Program-made: the position numbers and the translations under genes
The notes under the pieces: model-generated
What the model was told of the DNA's origin: nothing
Database searches by the model: none
What the model saw: the letters and a program-made list of their open reading frames with translations, nothing else
Source of the DNA: Polytrichum commune
Taxonomy: Eukaryota > Streptophyta > Polytrichopsida > Polytrichales > Polytrichaceae
Assembly: GCA_950295325.1 (NCBI GenBank)
Contig: OX485809.1
Location: forward strand, 13,082,001-13,146,000
Direction: 5' to 3'
Length of the DNA stretch: 64,000 bases
Shown: positions 33,892 to 46,382 of the stretch, in pieces
Layout of the letters: the number at the start of each line of letters is the position of its first letter
Numbering within the stretch: the first letter of the stretch is position 1

Positions 33892-36800
33892 GGTATAGTA
33901 GATTGGGATCTTGCAAGGTTGTTTTTCCCCAACTTTTCTTAGTTATGAAACATGCAATTAGTGTCCAATGGCTAGCAAGTCTAAATTGACACCGTGTTGG
34001 TGATGGTGGTGGCGGTGGTGGTGTTTCTTGTATTGTTTCAACGAGTATGATTTTAGGTGTTGTATGGATTTGTTGGTGGAAATGTTGGGCTTGATTAGTT
34101 CCAACATCCTAGGATGGGGTTGGGTGGGCAAGGCAGGTGGTAGACTAAGTGTGTGGTTGGCATTGGGTTGTGCCTAGCCTGGCAAGCTTGTTTGGTCCTT
34201 TGTTTCCAAACATGTTGTTGTGATGTTTTGATTATGTGGAGGGAGGTGGGTGCAACTAGGTGATAGATCAAGAGGACCATAAGTAGTGAGGAAACATAAG
34301 GCTTTGCCCTAACACTTGTAGCATTGATCCATGAAATTAAACAGACTTACGATGAGTGTTTTGTAGGCAATGTTGTGGTATTTGCATATTGTTGGGAGTG
34401 CAATGCTACGAGTTAGAGGCTATGAGTTAGGTTGTAATTTGTGTATTAGATCTATCCTCTTGAAGATGCAATCTAAAAATTGTGATGAAAATTAGAAGGA
34501 ACCAACCAAGATTAAACATGGTTAGGTTGTGGCCGTGGTTACAAGATAGGTTTTAAAAGACACGATCACCTAGCACATCGGTCATGGCTCCAAAAGAAAT
34601 TGTTAGATGCGGGATGGATTTGACTATACTCAAGAAATAAATGTGCAAATTTGACCATAATATTTTTGGTTGGGATTCCGAGCAAATTAGTAACCTAGAA
34701 TACGCATGACAACATGAAATGAGTTATTAACAAGGTTATGCATGGGGGCGTGGTTATGGCATCAGGCCACGAAATACATAAGAGTTAGAGATAGATTGGA
34801 ACCCATCCATTGGTCCAACCAATGAGGTACATGGTTGGGATTGAGAGTATTTTGGAAATGAACATTTGGCGCATGGCAAGAACCATAGTTGAGGAATGAT
34901 CCATGCAAAGGAGAAGCAAGGAGGGTGAGAAATCAACTTAACAAATAATAATAGTGAGTTATCTAAAATTTGTTCACGGTGGTTTCCATATTTGCTAGTG
35001 GGAGGAAGATATTTCAAGGTCAGTTTTGAGTTTTATAAAATTCATGGATTTGTGTGGGTGGGGGTATCATTGGATGAGTTAGTATAGTTTGCTAATGGAA
35101 GTACGAGTGGGTGGGTCTAGGCATTCATCGTTGTTATTGCTAGGTCAACATGTCTATGGCTTTTTTGAAGATCAATTTCGTAGTTGTGGCTTTTTGTTAG
35201 GTATACCACGTGAACGGAGGATACCAAGTAAATCATCAGTTTGTAGATATTTAAATATATAAAGGGTTTGTTTAAAGAGAGGTCTGGGAATGTCTAGCGT
35301 TTATAATTGATGGAACATGCTTTCAACCGAGCTTGATAGAAGTAACAAGATTCTTTGGGATTTTTGTTGTAATTGCTCAATCCAATTGCATCGTCCAATT
35401 TATTAAGAAATGTCTATTTGATTAGTTGTGAACATTGGTACAAGTTTTCCTACAAAAGATGTCTACATGTCACTAAAGAGAGGCAATCACACTAGTCAAA
35501 AAAACTCCCACCAACCCCAATTTTTTATAAATAATTCAAATATATATGTATAATGTTATTTAACAACCATGTTGTGTTATGTGGCCCTATGATCATGTTG
35601 TTTGATTTTCGCATATACTCCTAGTTCATCAATATAATTCAATGCCTTGCAAGTAGCTAAATAACTTGTTGTTGTTGGTACCGTTGTGGAGCCAAATTAC
35701 ATTGCATTGGCATCCTACCTTGCCAAGGATTTACACCCATCCTTGCTCATTGTTCATCTTATCAAAGGCATTGAAAACTATGTTATTTTGGATGACGTCA
35801 TTTTTTAGCTTCATACAATGGCAAATAAGTAGCCTCTCTTATCATGAACTTTTACACTAAAATGCACACGTAGCTTTGGAAAGATAATAGAACTTAGTAG
35901 TTGTATATTGTTATGTGAATAAATTGAATTAATGATGTCAAGACTATGAAGAATAAGCGTCACATGTGTCCATATCACCAACCGACACAAACAAGATTAA
36001 AATGAACATGACACAGTTAATATACATGTTACACAATAATCATACATGAGTAGGAAAGTGAGAGTATTATAATAAGTTAATAACATTCAAGTCTAAGACC
36101 GCAACCAACATAAATCCACATCACTTTCACATAGTCTTGTTCATGGGACATAGTGTGAAGCAGACTTAAACCGGGATATAGTGGGTTTGATGAAAATAGA
36201 ACATACAAATTTACTAAGAATAAATGTTTGTTGCAACTGCAAACATCTAAAATTACAATAGTCTAAAATTATATCATTATGACATAGTCACCTTATGTTC
36301 CATTTAGACAACCATTTTGTCATCCATTCCTCCCCCTTGGCATTATACTTTTACACATTTTGTAAATTTATACAAATATCCTTGAAGATAACTTATGCTA
36401 TCATTGATGTCACATAGTTTTCTACTCACACCTTATTGACCTCCCATAGATGATTTCAAGTACACTATTTTCTATTGGACAAAATGTCCATGCAATGCAA
36501 TTGAAATTCCATGTTATTTATAGTTATCACATAATATTGCTTAATTGTAGGTCTATGCACCATGGGGCCAAGAAATTTTTGAGCATTGTGTCATTTTTTA
36601 TTATAGTTTGTTTACAACATTAATTGCACTTGGCATGAGTGTTGTTCAAATTTTGACATCTAAATTGATAGTTGGCTAGCTCAATCAAATCTAGTTGGTT
36701 GCATCTTTTATCAAAATGGTATTGATAAGTTGTCAACATACTAGCTAGGTATAGCCATTAGCATGTTAACCTGGATGTCAACATGTATATTTTAGTTTAG

Positions 36801-37269
36801 CAATCCTCTCGCCTACCCCTCCACTTTTGGAAAGGGTGCAACATAAACAGGTTAAGGAACGTTGTGCAAAAAAAATCACACAATATAATATCATGTAGTT
36901 TTTTTTAACTATCATTATTGATTTTGTTAGCAGGGTTATTTTAACATCTTACAAACTTTCACCTAACACTTTTTTTTACTATAGTTGGCGCAATGTTATT
37001 GTTTATTCCTATGATGCTAGATTTTTTTCATAGCTTGTATTGGCACAAACTTTTGGCCAATCATTTATGCATCATTATGGTTCCATGAAGAATGTCATTT
37101 GCATCCTCTTTTTCTCTTTATAAAAATAATTTTGTTTCTACATCATTTGCTTCGTTTGCAATTGGAACATCTTCCCTAACTATATTTTTTTCAATTAAAA
37201 AAAAGAAGCTATTTCTCCTTGTAGTTCACTACCCTTTTTTTGTCTCACTAACTTTTCTAGATAATTTAT
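33892..37269. other. Long AT-rich intergenic stretch, no gene recognised
   Basis: No domain in any frame. A (GGTGGT)n-like stretch lies near 34000-34020. The string CATAGTGTGAAGCAGACTTA near 36148 resembles one near 45205 (CATAGTGTAGAGCACACTTA), so another diverged repeat is present. Confidence 0.4.
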
Positions 37270-38290
37270 TTCATGTTTCAACAATTCATTCACCTTCAAT
37301 ATTTTCATTGTTTATAATGCATAAATTGTACAATACATTGCAAGTTGCTACAATATTGGGCATATTTATCAAAGGTCCTTCAAATAGCTTCATTATCAAC
37401 CTCTATCTATCCTTCAAAATTTTAAATGTCTTTCCAATACATACCTGGGTTAAAGACTAAATAAAATCTCAATTTGCCTCTTTCCCATATAATGGAACAT
37501 TTTCACCCTAAAAATGGATAGTACATCTAAGGCCTCACTGGATATGCAATATCTTCTATATGTTTATACGGTTCAAACTTACATTTTATGCATCCACATC
37601 CAATTCTTGTAATTTGTAAGTCCAATTGTGAAAACTTCTTGCCCCATCAAACTCATGAATAAAAAACATACAATCTAGTTCAACAATTCCCTATGGAATT
37701 GTTGAATGAAAATACATTCTACATTAGTAGTCTTCCCCGCCAATGAGAAGAAATAAAACAAGAATATGTTACTTATGTATTGCCACTATGATGTAAGGCA
37801 TGTCATGTAATTGCTCAAACCTTGAAGTTAAAATTTTAAATTGTAATTCACTTGGTATTTTAATAAAAATTGATCGGAGATGCTTGCTTACATGTTTACA
37901 AAACTCCTTTAGACAATGTACCCCTGTGGACTCCGTACAAATCTCCTATGTTTTGCAATCCATCACCACTACCCAACCTATGCGATGATATTGCTACCCT
38001 CTCTTGCACCGGCATAGTAACCTAATAGGGTTATCATTTTTCTTCAAATAGGGGCCCAACTTCTCACACATAAATATGAATGTAATGTATTTCACTTGCG
38101 TTTGCTTTCTATATTCTTTCTCCATCCATGGACACAACAACAAGCGGTCTACAAATCCATACACTCCTCTCTTTATGGCCCATATTCTCATAAATCAAGC
38201 TCAAAATTGCAAACTTCTCCCATTCTCCTTGTAAAACCAATGCTTGAATGTCCACAACATGCTTCACAAGCATATACAAAAACATGTATA
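37270..38290 (-). pseudogene. PIF/Harbinger DDE transposase, broken
   Basis: Minus-strand translation across frames gives KERSVWI...PLVVVSMDGERI, then FMCEKLGPYLKKNDNPIR, VQERVAISSHRLGSGDG, LQNIGDLYGVHRGTLSK, FKILTSRFEQLHDMPYIIVA, IGGEDYY and YFHSTIP.GIVELDCMF. Towards the end it gives FKILKDR.RLIMKLFEGPL and INMPNIVATCNVLYNLCIIN. This is the DDE_Tnp_4 order of Harbinger nucleases (helix-turn-helix-like start, core, and the late E-containing helix). At least six stops and several frameshifts make it dead. The terminal sequence at 38400-38626 belongs to the same element. Confidence 0.75.
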
Positions 38291-38399
38291 ATCCAAAAAA
38301 CAAAATAAAATTCCTTGTTTTTTCTTCAATTACAACTATGAAGAGAGATGAAGCCAATAGAATACAAAATAATGGTCAATTTGTTTTTGTTTTTTTTTC

Positions 38400-38626
38400 A
38401 AAACTACCTTTGTTGGGCATATATTAAAAAATCAACACATCCATTTTTTGGTGCATGGTCATTCTTCTTGGTCCACACTTGGTTTACTCCTAGTGAGGGG
38501 GCTGAAGGCTATGCAAGTTGATTTTTTAAGAAATCGGACCATGGAAGTAGGACCATCAAGTCAGATCATGAAAAATGCCATCTTCCATGATCTGACTTCA
38601 TGGTCCATAGTGTAAACCGACAACCC
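38400..38626. mobile_element. Terminal region of the Harbinger element
   Basis: Same end as the two MITEs: read inward it gives GGGTTGTCGGTTTACACTAT and GGACCATGAAGTCAG, with TTA directly outside (38627-38629). It lies on the transposase's upstream side, so it is best read as the end of the autonomous parent rather than a third MITE. The opposite end was not found. Confidence 0.6.
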
Positions 38627-38629
38627 TTA

Positions 38630-39199
38630 GTGTCACGTGTGTAATAGTGTCACTAACTCTATTTTGAATCGTATGCTAGGTTACAATATTGATCAACAAC
38701 TTCTCCATCAATGCCATCACATGACACTTGGCGCTCAAGTGTGCTTATTAATATATTGGTATGAGAAAGCAAAGCAAAGAAAAAACAACCGCATATCAAT
38801 CTAACATGAATTTCATCATGTTGGTCCCCTTGGTGCGGGTGGGGTTTACTACCTTATTGTTGTAGGTCGGCTTCGTGTTTAAAAATATGTACATCGTTTA
38901 ATATCCATTTACTCGGGGGGGGGGGGGGGTACATGTTATTGTTTATGCTTGAGCTTTCACTTAACAAGTATGAGGGATGTGAGATAATTGATGGATATTT
39001 GGTGAATGGTCTTCATTATGTTTTTATTAGTAATGCATGGATATGTAGGTTTTTTAGGAGTTCTATGCTTTTTGTAATCTTGGCATATGCATGTTCAATA
39101 ATGTTATGAGTTGTAAGCCTATGTTACATAATGATCTACAAGTCAACTAAACTGTACACAAATGACACTTGGCAATATCCATAATGGATCAATGTAAGT
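38630..39199. other. Intergenic DNA with a 13-base G tract near 38920
   Basis: No gene seen. The poly(G) tract interrupts ordinary AT-rich DNA. Confidence 0.4.
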
Positions 39200-39740
39200 T
39201 TACTTTACATTGTGTCCAGTGACCAAGACATTTATAAATTGATGTGGATTTCTTTTCATCACGGTCTTTAGACTTCTGACGACAACCACGAGAAATCCTA
39301 AATCATTATTTTCTCGCAACCCTTGGTCCCATGTGTAAAACAACCCTAAGTTCGAAACATGTTTGGAGGATATAAATAATTAAAGAGGCTCACACTATGC
39401 ATCCAGCCAGTCAGGGCCCTTTGGGATGGTGTCCCTAGTGCCCAGGGCTACAACCTGGATGGCCGACCCACATTCTGGGGGGGGGGGGGGCGCACCGGCC
39501 GGGCTAGCTACCCCCCCCCCCCCCCCGCGCGCGTGTGGCACTTCTATCAAATAACAAGGGAAATGTGGTGCAAAAGCTACCATGCTTTTTGTGGAATGCA
39601 ATGGAAAGTTTCTTGGACGGAAATATTTGCAGACAAGTTGGTGTAGAAATGCTTGCCCCAACTTTTGAGTGTGATGGCATCTAGTGTGGTCCAATTGGCA
39701 TGGGCCAATACCTCAATAACCCATCAATTATATTATGTAT
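39200..39740 (+). repeat. Dispersed repeat R1, copy 3, split by poly(G)/poly(C) tracts
   Basis: Aligns with 26930-27350. Between its two halves sits a G tract (about 39477-39490), GCGCACCGGCCGGGCTAGCT, and a C tract (about 39512-39527) followed by CGCGCGCG. G and C runs of this length can form a stem or G-quadruplex. Confidence 0.55.
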
Positions 39741-39744
39741 ATAT

Positions 39745-39995
39745 TTGGTCCGAGATGACCCTACATTACCAAGTGCTAGTGGAGAGGTACCCATTTCCAA
39801 ACGGAGTGGTTGGTGGTTCGATTCCCGTTGTGACATCTTCGCTCTACTTGGTAGGAAAAAAACTAGCTAAATAAGTAGGAAGCCAAGAGCTCACCCACTG
39901 CAAGGTAGGCAATAAACCCCACCCTACACCAAGAGGATTCTTCAACAGGGTAGGGCTAGCGGGTCCAAATTCATGTTGGATTATATGACGTTGGT
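39745..39995 (+). mobile_element. tRNA-derived SINE-like repeat, copy 1
   Basis: Contains CTAGTGGAGAGGTACCC (A-box-like) and, about 45 bp later, GGTTCGATTCCC, a perfect RNA polymerase III B box. The body continues GGAAGCCAAGAGCTCACCC, AAGGTAGGCAATAAACCCCA, CACCAAGAGGATTCTTCAAC and ends near CATATAATCC (inverse). Matching copies: 53985-54235, part at 45028-45150, and the 3' end, inverted, at 47535-47615. It does not fold as an intact tRNA gene. Confidence 0.65.
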
Positions 39996-40959
39996 TATTT
40001 AATTATTTAAACTATTTATTTATCTACATGTTCATCTAAGTGTCTGATGGAGCAATGGGTAAGTTTGCTAGACATGAAAAACATGTGAAACATACCAATT
40101 TAAATTTACGCTACTTTGATAGCATGTCATGCTTGATTCCACCCTTTATTGTACTTGAGTGGAAGTGCTATAAGGGCATTGTCACTATATGCGGCGTCGA
40201 CGGCCGCACCTTATCCGTTGGGTTTCATCCATCTAGATATGGAGAGGAAGGCTCCTAAGTGAGGAGCCTCCTCCTTGGCTTGGCATTCTTGCCAAGTCAA
40301 GTCTTGTAAGTGAGTGTGTGGAGAGAGCTTGTGTGAGGTGTAAAATTGCATGATTTTGCAATAAATCTTGAGTTCTTCTCCCCCCTACTTACACTCTTGG
40401 ATTCTCCCTTGGTGGAGTGAGAGATAGCTTGACTCATTGTGTGTATTTGAAGAGAGAATTAGAGCTCTTGCAAGGGTTTGACTCTCTTCCTTCTCTGTCG
40501 AGGTGTGTTGTTTATGTGTGACTTTGCTATGTTTTAGTGTTGTTTGTTAGTGGTGGTTGGTACTCGAGCTGTAGTGACACACGATCGCTATTTACACGAC
40601 ATCATGTTTACCCCATGACCAGCATTCTCCAAACGTCTCATTGGTTGGCAAATGAGTGGTGTTCCCACTTCAGTGTACACAAGGTCACCAAAAATAAATG
40701 AAAACGATAATGTTTGAGGATCTCAAATATTGAATGAGGAAGTGACATGAAATCCCACATGTCCATAAATTGACATTGTTTGGTGGTCACCTAGATTCAT
40801 ACAACTTGCTTAAGTTGGAAATAAGGTGTCCATATCATAATAAAAACGTAGTTCTTAGTAACACACAATTTTATTGGATGCTATTTGTAACATGTTAGAT
40901 TATTCTTCTTGATTTTTATTCTTGATGTTTAATTAAATGCACTTTGTCTCAATTGAAAA
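39996..40959. other. Intergenic DNA, no gene recognised
   Basis: Only short ORFs without domains. A GC-richer spot at 40190-40220 (GGCGTCGACGGCCGCACC) is isolated. Confidence 0.4.
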
Positions 40960-41480
40960 CCGCTTCACACTAAACTCATCCCATGACCAAGGACTTAAAA
41001 AATGTGGTTTGGATTACTCTTGAGTATGGTCTTTTGGATGCCTACCATGGTCAAGAGAAAAATCTTAAATCATTTTTTCTCATAACCCTTGGTCATGTGT
41101 GTAAAATAACCCTAAGCGAAGCCATGCGGTGGAGAGACGGGACAAACCAAGAGGCATTCCGGGATACAACATTATTATACACAAAGACCGAAAAAAAATC
41201 TTAGATTTAAAAGTTAAGCCCAGTGCATTCGATCCCCTTGGGGTATGTACCTTATCTACTCGACCACAACACCGCTACTTGACGTTAGTGTAGACTAGAC
41301 TAGACTTAGCGAGCTTCCAACCTCCATATAACTAACTTATTTCATTCTCGTGTTTCCCGTTGCCCATACATGGTAACGATCGTTTATCAAGCTTGGATAT
41401 TTTATGAGGATAAGGTCCAAACCTAAGGCGACAACTTTGTGTTTATAGTAGTTTTTGTGACTGTTGATTTGTTGGTGGAC
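40960..41480 (+). repeat. Dispersed repeat R1, longer form, copy 4
   Basis: Partner of 28420-28960; also shares AAATCTTAAATCATTTTTTC and TGTGTGTAAAATAACCCTAA with the 39200 copy, so it links the two forms of the family. Confidence 0.6.
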
Positions 41481-43190
41481 ACATGTTGATATATTGTGAA
41501 TGGCTGCTTATCTCAATCCAAAACGATATCAATTACACTCTAATTTCGTGGTATCACAACATGTGGCATATCCAAGTGCACATGATATTATAGAGTTTCG
41601 TAGTGTTAACATGGATGTGTGATAACAAAGGATTAGTGTAGTGTGTGACATTATGGAATAATACAACATGTAACATTGTAATGTTGAAATTGATGATTTC
41701 ATATATGGGATAGGGATAATCTGTCAAAGTTAAACACATATGCAACAACTTATGGTACGATTGTGCAAATTACATTACAATCAAGTAGTCCAAGAAGTCA
41801 AAAAACAGTTTGTACATGACCTTGGTGCAAAACTCCAACATGGAGCAAATTGCAAAGATTGTGATGAGGGCGGTGGGGGAATGATACAATTATGGATCTA
41901 CTACACTTTGGAGATGATGAAAATTGGGCAACCATATGATCTTGATTTTGGGTGAAGTGAAGATATGGATGCTTGGGATGTAGGAGGGTGGCATTTGGGT
42001 TGCCATGTCATTCAATGCGAGCTTTATGTATGTGTATGTATGTGTCCGCATAAGTGAACCTTTTTGAGAAGTTCATATATATTTTATATATTTGCCTTCA
42101 AGCAAAACACTTCGTAGATGTCAATCTTAGTAGTAAACTACATTTGTTTTAATGATGAAAATGAACTTGCTAGCTCTAATTTATGTCATGTGTGGACCCT
42201 AATGAAGTGATGATATTGACATTTGTGCAAAAATTAGACACTGAAAATAATAAGCTCTAGGAACAATAATTCCAATTTAAGAGAGAAGATAAGGACTCTA
42301 CCTCAATCCAATCCATTTGCAGTAATTTATAGAATATGCTTCAATTTGACATATAAATTTTTTAAAGATGTCAATATGTAACCAATTGGTCTTGGAAACA
42401 CTAGGATCTTGATTGTTTATGCCCAAAATCCTCCCTAGACACTAACAACCCTATATGCAAAATGTCAAAACTCATATTGATAGGTCCCCCCTCTCTTGTA
42501 ATGAGCCTATTATTTGGCACCACATCAACCCTCATGCAAAAAGGATCCACTATTTCCACAAATTGACCAATGATTATGAAAAACATACATTCTGCACATT
42601 GAGCTCACCACAAATTCATCTCAAGAAACATACGTGGAAAATAATTATCAATACAAGGGATGTCAAATGCATATATGAATGCAACTCGCCTCGTCTGCCC
42701 TTTCAAATTTCAAAGAGATGGCGTTGCAAAGGTCAACAAATTCTTCCATGTTGATACGGAGACAACCAACACATCAAGTTCCAAACATGGAAGAAACCAT
42801 GAGCATTTGATGATGAATTCCATTGTTCACTAAGAAGATTTTTACAATATTCATAAATCGGTGTACTGAAAGAAACCTTGAAGTCACTATTGTCATGTAA
42901 TGAGTAAATATTTGCTTTTGTATCTTCATCAACAAGTGAAAGAATTGCCCTGCAACATTACCAATTTTGTGGTGCTCAATCTCAAATTCAAAACAATTCA
43001 ACTTCTAAGGATATATGGGAAGTAAAATTAATAGGGCATCCTTTTGAGATTAGCAAGCGGCAACCTTTACAACAAGTAATGCACACACCTATACAAATTC
43101 AACTCCTTGGAGAGCTTCTCACATAGAATGGCGGAGTGCGGTGGCCTCCATGGAATAGAGGTTAATGTCAACTTGATGGTCCAATTGAAA
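41481..43190. other. AT-rich intergenic DNA, no gene recognised
   Basis: Short ORFs only (for example 41740-41955 and 42455-42754), none with a recognisable domain. Confidence 0.4.
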
Positions 43191-43239
43191 TAAAGACTTT
43201 AGGCTTCCTAGAACTACATTCTCAAATAATGATGTAGAA

Positions 43240-43540
43240 CTTGTCTCTAACATGGTTATATAAGAAGACATTCCAACACAAAATGTCCTTGGTTTTTAAT
43301 TACATTATAGGAGCAAAAAAGGCACATTCCATTATATTTAGAAGTAGGGATAGTCATTCATTGTCCAATTTCAATGGCAAGTCTATGGTTTGAGATGCGG
43401 TAAGCAACAAAGAACTTGCGTTGTGGTGGTGCAACGCATGTCGATATAGATTCGTTATCCCAAATGGAATCATTTTGAGGTATGATTTCTATGACATGCC
43501 TCTCATTGTTTTGCCCCAAAAATTGCTCTATAATGTGCAT
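43240..43540 (-). pseudogene. LINE-like reverse transcriptase 3'-end remnant (zf-RVT-like)
   Basis: Minus-strand translation reads YRISNHRLAIEIGQ, a stop, MTIPTSKYNGMCLFCSYN, then VIKNQGHFVLEC and LLI*PC. The CLFC...HFVLEC spacing (CxxC, 9 residues, H, 4, C) and the preceding RL.IE.G...IP match the zinc finger that follows the reverse transcriptase in many plant non-LTR elements. No RT core is visible upstream. Stops show it is dead. Confidence 0.4.
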
Positions 43541-45027
43541 GCATCGATGGCATGAACATCTCTCTCATATGCAAAAAATCTTCCATGTTAAATATATCAC
43601 AACTAAAAACATTTGCAACTTAGTCTTCTCGTTCATACTACCAATCTCATATAAGCTTAGACCAATTCATAAATCAAGCCATTGTTGACAACATCCCACA
43701 TCATAAACTTCATGATCCACCTATTCATGGGTCGGTCCTATGATATCCATACATATAAGTAAACCCTATTTTTATACATAGTCAAAAGCAGGTGTCAAGC
43801 AAGCAAAGGTGGATTCGGACCATTGACAATCTCGTCATATTTTCCATTATAATTCCATATCATCCTCGTCATCGACAAGGTTGCAAGGAACAACTTGGAC
43901 ACCCAAATTCTTGTGTTCGTACACATACAATAGCTTGATAAAAAAGACTTTGGCCTCCACGACTAAACTATCAACAAAGGAAACATTGATTTGTTTCGAG
44001 CTAACTTTAAAAAAACGATCGCACGTAACATTTCCTTATATTGGAATGTGGGGGATTGGAATCACCATTGGCTAGAAAACTCTACACGAAGATGATCCAC
44101 GGCGAGTTTCTTAGCACCTTCATTGTGAATAGAATGGCCCAAAAAGTCATTAAAAAGTCAATTAGAACTATGACCCCAAAGGAAGTCAAGGTTGAAGCTA
44201 CACAAACATCCTTTGGTGAGCTTTATCCATAACATTGGTTGTATGTGAAGAGCTTGATTTCCCCTCAATAGTGGGGTTTTGGATGGGTGTTGCGTCTTTT
44301 CCGCACTCATTCATTATGGGAGAGGACAACTCCCGATGCGATATTCACTTTGTGGACCAACTTTTTACTTAGAGATATCTTATCACATGATATCCTTGTC
44401 GGAAAAGGTTGAACTAAAAAGACTCCTTCCGCCCACCGTTATCATTTGGACCTACACTAGACCGACCCATTTCCATTAACTTGCAATTTCACATAGGTGT
44501 AGTACGTGTGTGATACTAGAGTGAATTTTCACATGCTTGGAAATTGATGTCACAATGCTTAACAAAAAATCATAATTTATTTCCAAGTTTTGAAATCACT
44601 GTAAAATTTTAAAAGGCAAGATTCTTTCCCAAACTTATACTCATAACATAGGTCAACTTGTTTCTAATAATTGGGAGATGAAAATTTGAGTACAATCAAT
44701 GTCTTTGTCAAGGAACTCAATCTATGCCTTTTTAACTTACTTTTTTTCTTTTCTTCATGTCAGTCATGACGACAACATGTGTGAATCTTCGCAACTTTTC
44801 CCATCATGTTAGAAATGACGGTTGCATGTGTGGACCTCCACGGCTTTAGGGGGCTATGTGTACTAAGATTGGGAGGGTTATCAGAAACGAGCTTGTCTAC
44901 TATAAATGTCAATATGAGCCATCGTAGCTAGGTTCATCAAATTCAATAACACATATCCATCCACGGTGTGCATTGGTAGATGTGTATGTAGGGGATGGAC
45001 ACGGCTTCAACATGACGTGCTCCTCAA
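43541..45027. other. Intergenic DNA, no gene recognised
   Basis: Several 60-66-codon ORFs with no domain. It may include the decayed body of the LINE-like remnant, but I cannot see catalytic motifs. Confidence 0.35.
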
Positions 45028-45150
45028 CTGTGCTCGGTCTTGAGAAGACCCTAAACTACTGGATGATAGTGGCAAGGCACTCAAAACCAAATGGAGTGGT
45101 TTGTGGATTGACTCTTGGATTTGGATTTTTCTTTCTACTTGACATGAAAA
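45028..45150 (+). mobile_element. SINE-like repeat, 5' part, diverged copy
   Basis: GACCCTAAACTACTGGATGA, TAGTGGCAAGGCA and AAATGGAGTGGTTTGTGGAT align with the first 110 bp of the copies at 39745 and 53985. The B box is altered (TGGATTGACTCT). Confidence 0.5.
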
Positions 45151-45647
45151 AACTAGCAAATGGCCATGCACCTTCTTTGCTTTTTGAAAATTCTTGGTCA
45201 CATGACATAGTGTAGAGCACACTTAAACACGGATGTAGTGTTTTTAATGAAACTAAATAATGTAATATTAGAAAAATATTTCTGAAAATATTCATGCTTA
45301 AATGAGATATTTAAAACATGGTTCTATATTTAACAAATATTTCTAACATGGTAACCTTTTATTTTGTTGGGACAACCTATTTGGGTTTTCTTGCCGCAAT
45401 TTACCAAAACATTATTCATTTACAGACATGTACGATTTCATGTCAATTTTTGATCCATTTTCTGACATGCTCACCCATGAGCACTTATGTTGTTGGTGGC
45501 CTTGTGTAAAACAAACTAATACCGCCACTCATTTTGTTAATCAATGAGATGTTTTAGTAAGAGTTGGTCACGGTCATTGGTCACTGGCATAAAAATGTCT
45601 TAACTGTTTGGAGTTACACAATGGTAAAGTCCGTGTTCATGCTTGGC

Positions 45648-46209
45648 AGGTTTGGTTTCCTAACACCCACCAAGGGGCAATATTAAAAACATTACAATCC
45701 AGGTAGGTTGGTTGACAATTCACCCCAATTTAAGCTTGCTACACTAGTTTGGGATCACTAGCCTTTAAATACAGGGGCACATTAGGTTAAAATTTCAATC
45801 CCTTGACTCTAGAATAATAATAATTATTTTGACATTCCCCTCCCCTGGTTTGCCTCCCCTCTCAATAGGTGTTGTAGAGATTCACCATTGTTTAGGATGC
45901 AATGATTTACAAGTCACATATGAATTTAAATGCAAGATTAATATATAGTATTCACATTATACATCTAAATAAAGTATACATAGCAAACCTATTGAGAGGG
46001 GAGGCAAACCAAGGGAGGGGAATGTCAAAACAATTATTATTATTCTAGAGTCAAGGGATTGAAATTTTAACATGATGTGCCCCTGTATTTAAAGGCTAGT
46101 GATCCAAAACCAGTGTAGCAAGCTTAAATTGGGGTGAATTGTCAACCAACCTACAGGGATTATCATGTTTTTAATATTGCCCCTTGGTAGGTATTAGGAA
46201 ACCAAACCT
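45648..46209. mobile_element. 562-bp foldback element with ~223-bp inverted arms
   Basis: The left arm (45648-45870) starts AGGTTTGGTTTCCTAACACC and ends GCCTCCCCTCTCAATAGGT. The right arm (45987-46209) is its inverse, starting ACCTATTGAGAGGGGAGGC and ending GGTATTAGGAAACCAAACCT. The arms match along nearly their whole length with few differences. The spacer is 116 bp and AT-rich, without an ORF. No clear target duplication is seen. It would form a long hairpin in RNA or single-stranded DNA. Confidence 0.85.
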
Positions 46210-46332
46210 AACATGTTAGCAAAAACTACATTTTTTGCAAGAAGTTATAGCATTGCAATTTCTATTGGCAATCCACATTATTCAAAGGTATATGGTGGAT
46301 TTGAGAAACTTCATGGTAACGAGTTTCTAGTA

Positions 46333-46374
46333 CTAGAAGAAGAAGAAGAACTCCGATCTCCGGAGGAGGCCGGA
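46333..46374 (+). mobile_element. 42-bp insertion flanked by 8-bp direct repeat TTCTAGTA
   Basis: Insert begins CTAGAAGAAGAAGAAGAACT and ends CGGAGGAGGCCGGA; TTCTAGTA lies at 46325-46332 and 46375-46382. A near-identical core is present inverted at 62660-62697. Confidence 0.5.
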
Positions 46375-46382
46375 TTCTAGTA

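Noticed and set aside
39790-39830. tRNA gene suggested by GGTTCGATTCCC
   Set aside because: The B box is perfect but no acceptor or anticodon stems fold around it, and the sequence continues into a repeated 3' body, so it is a SINE.
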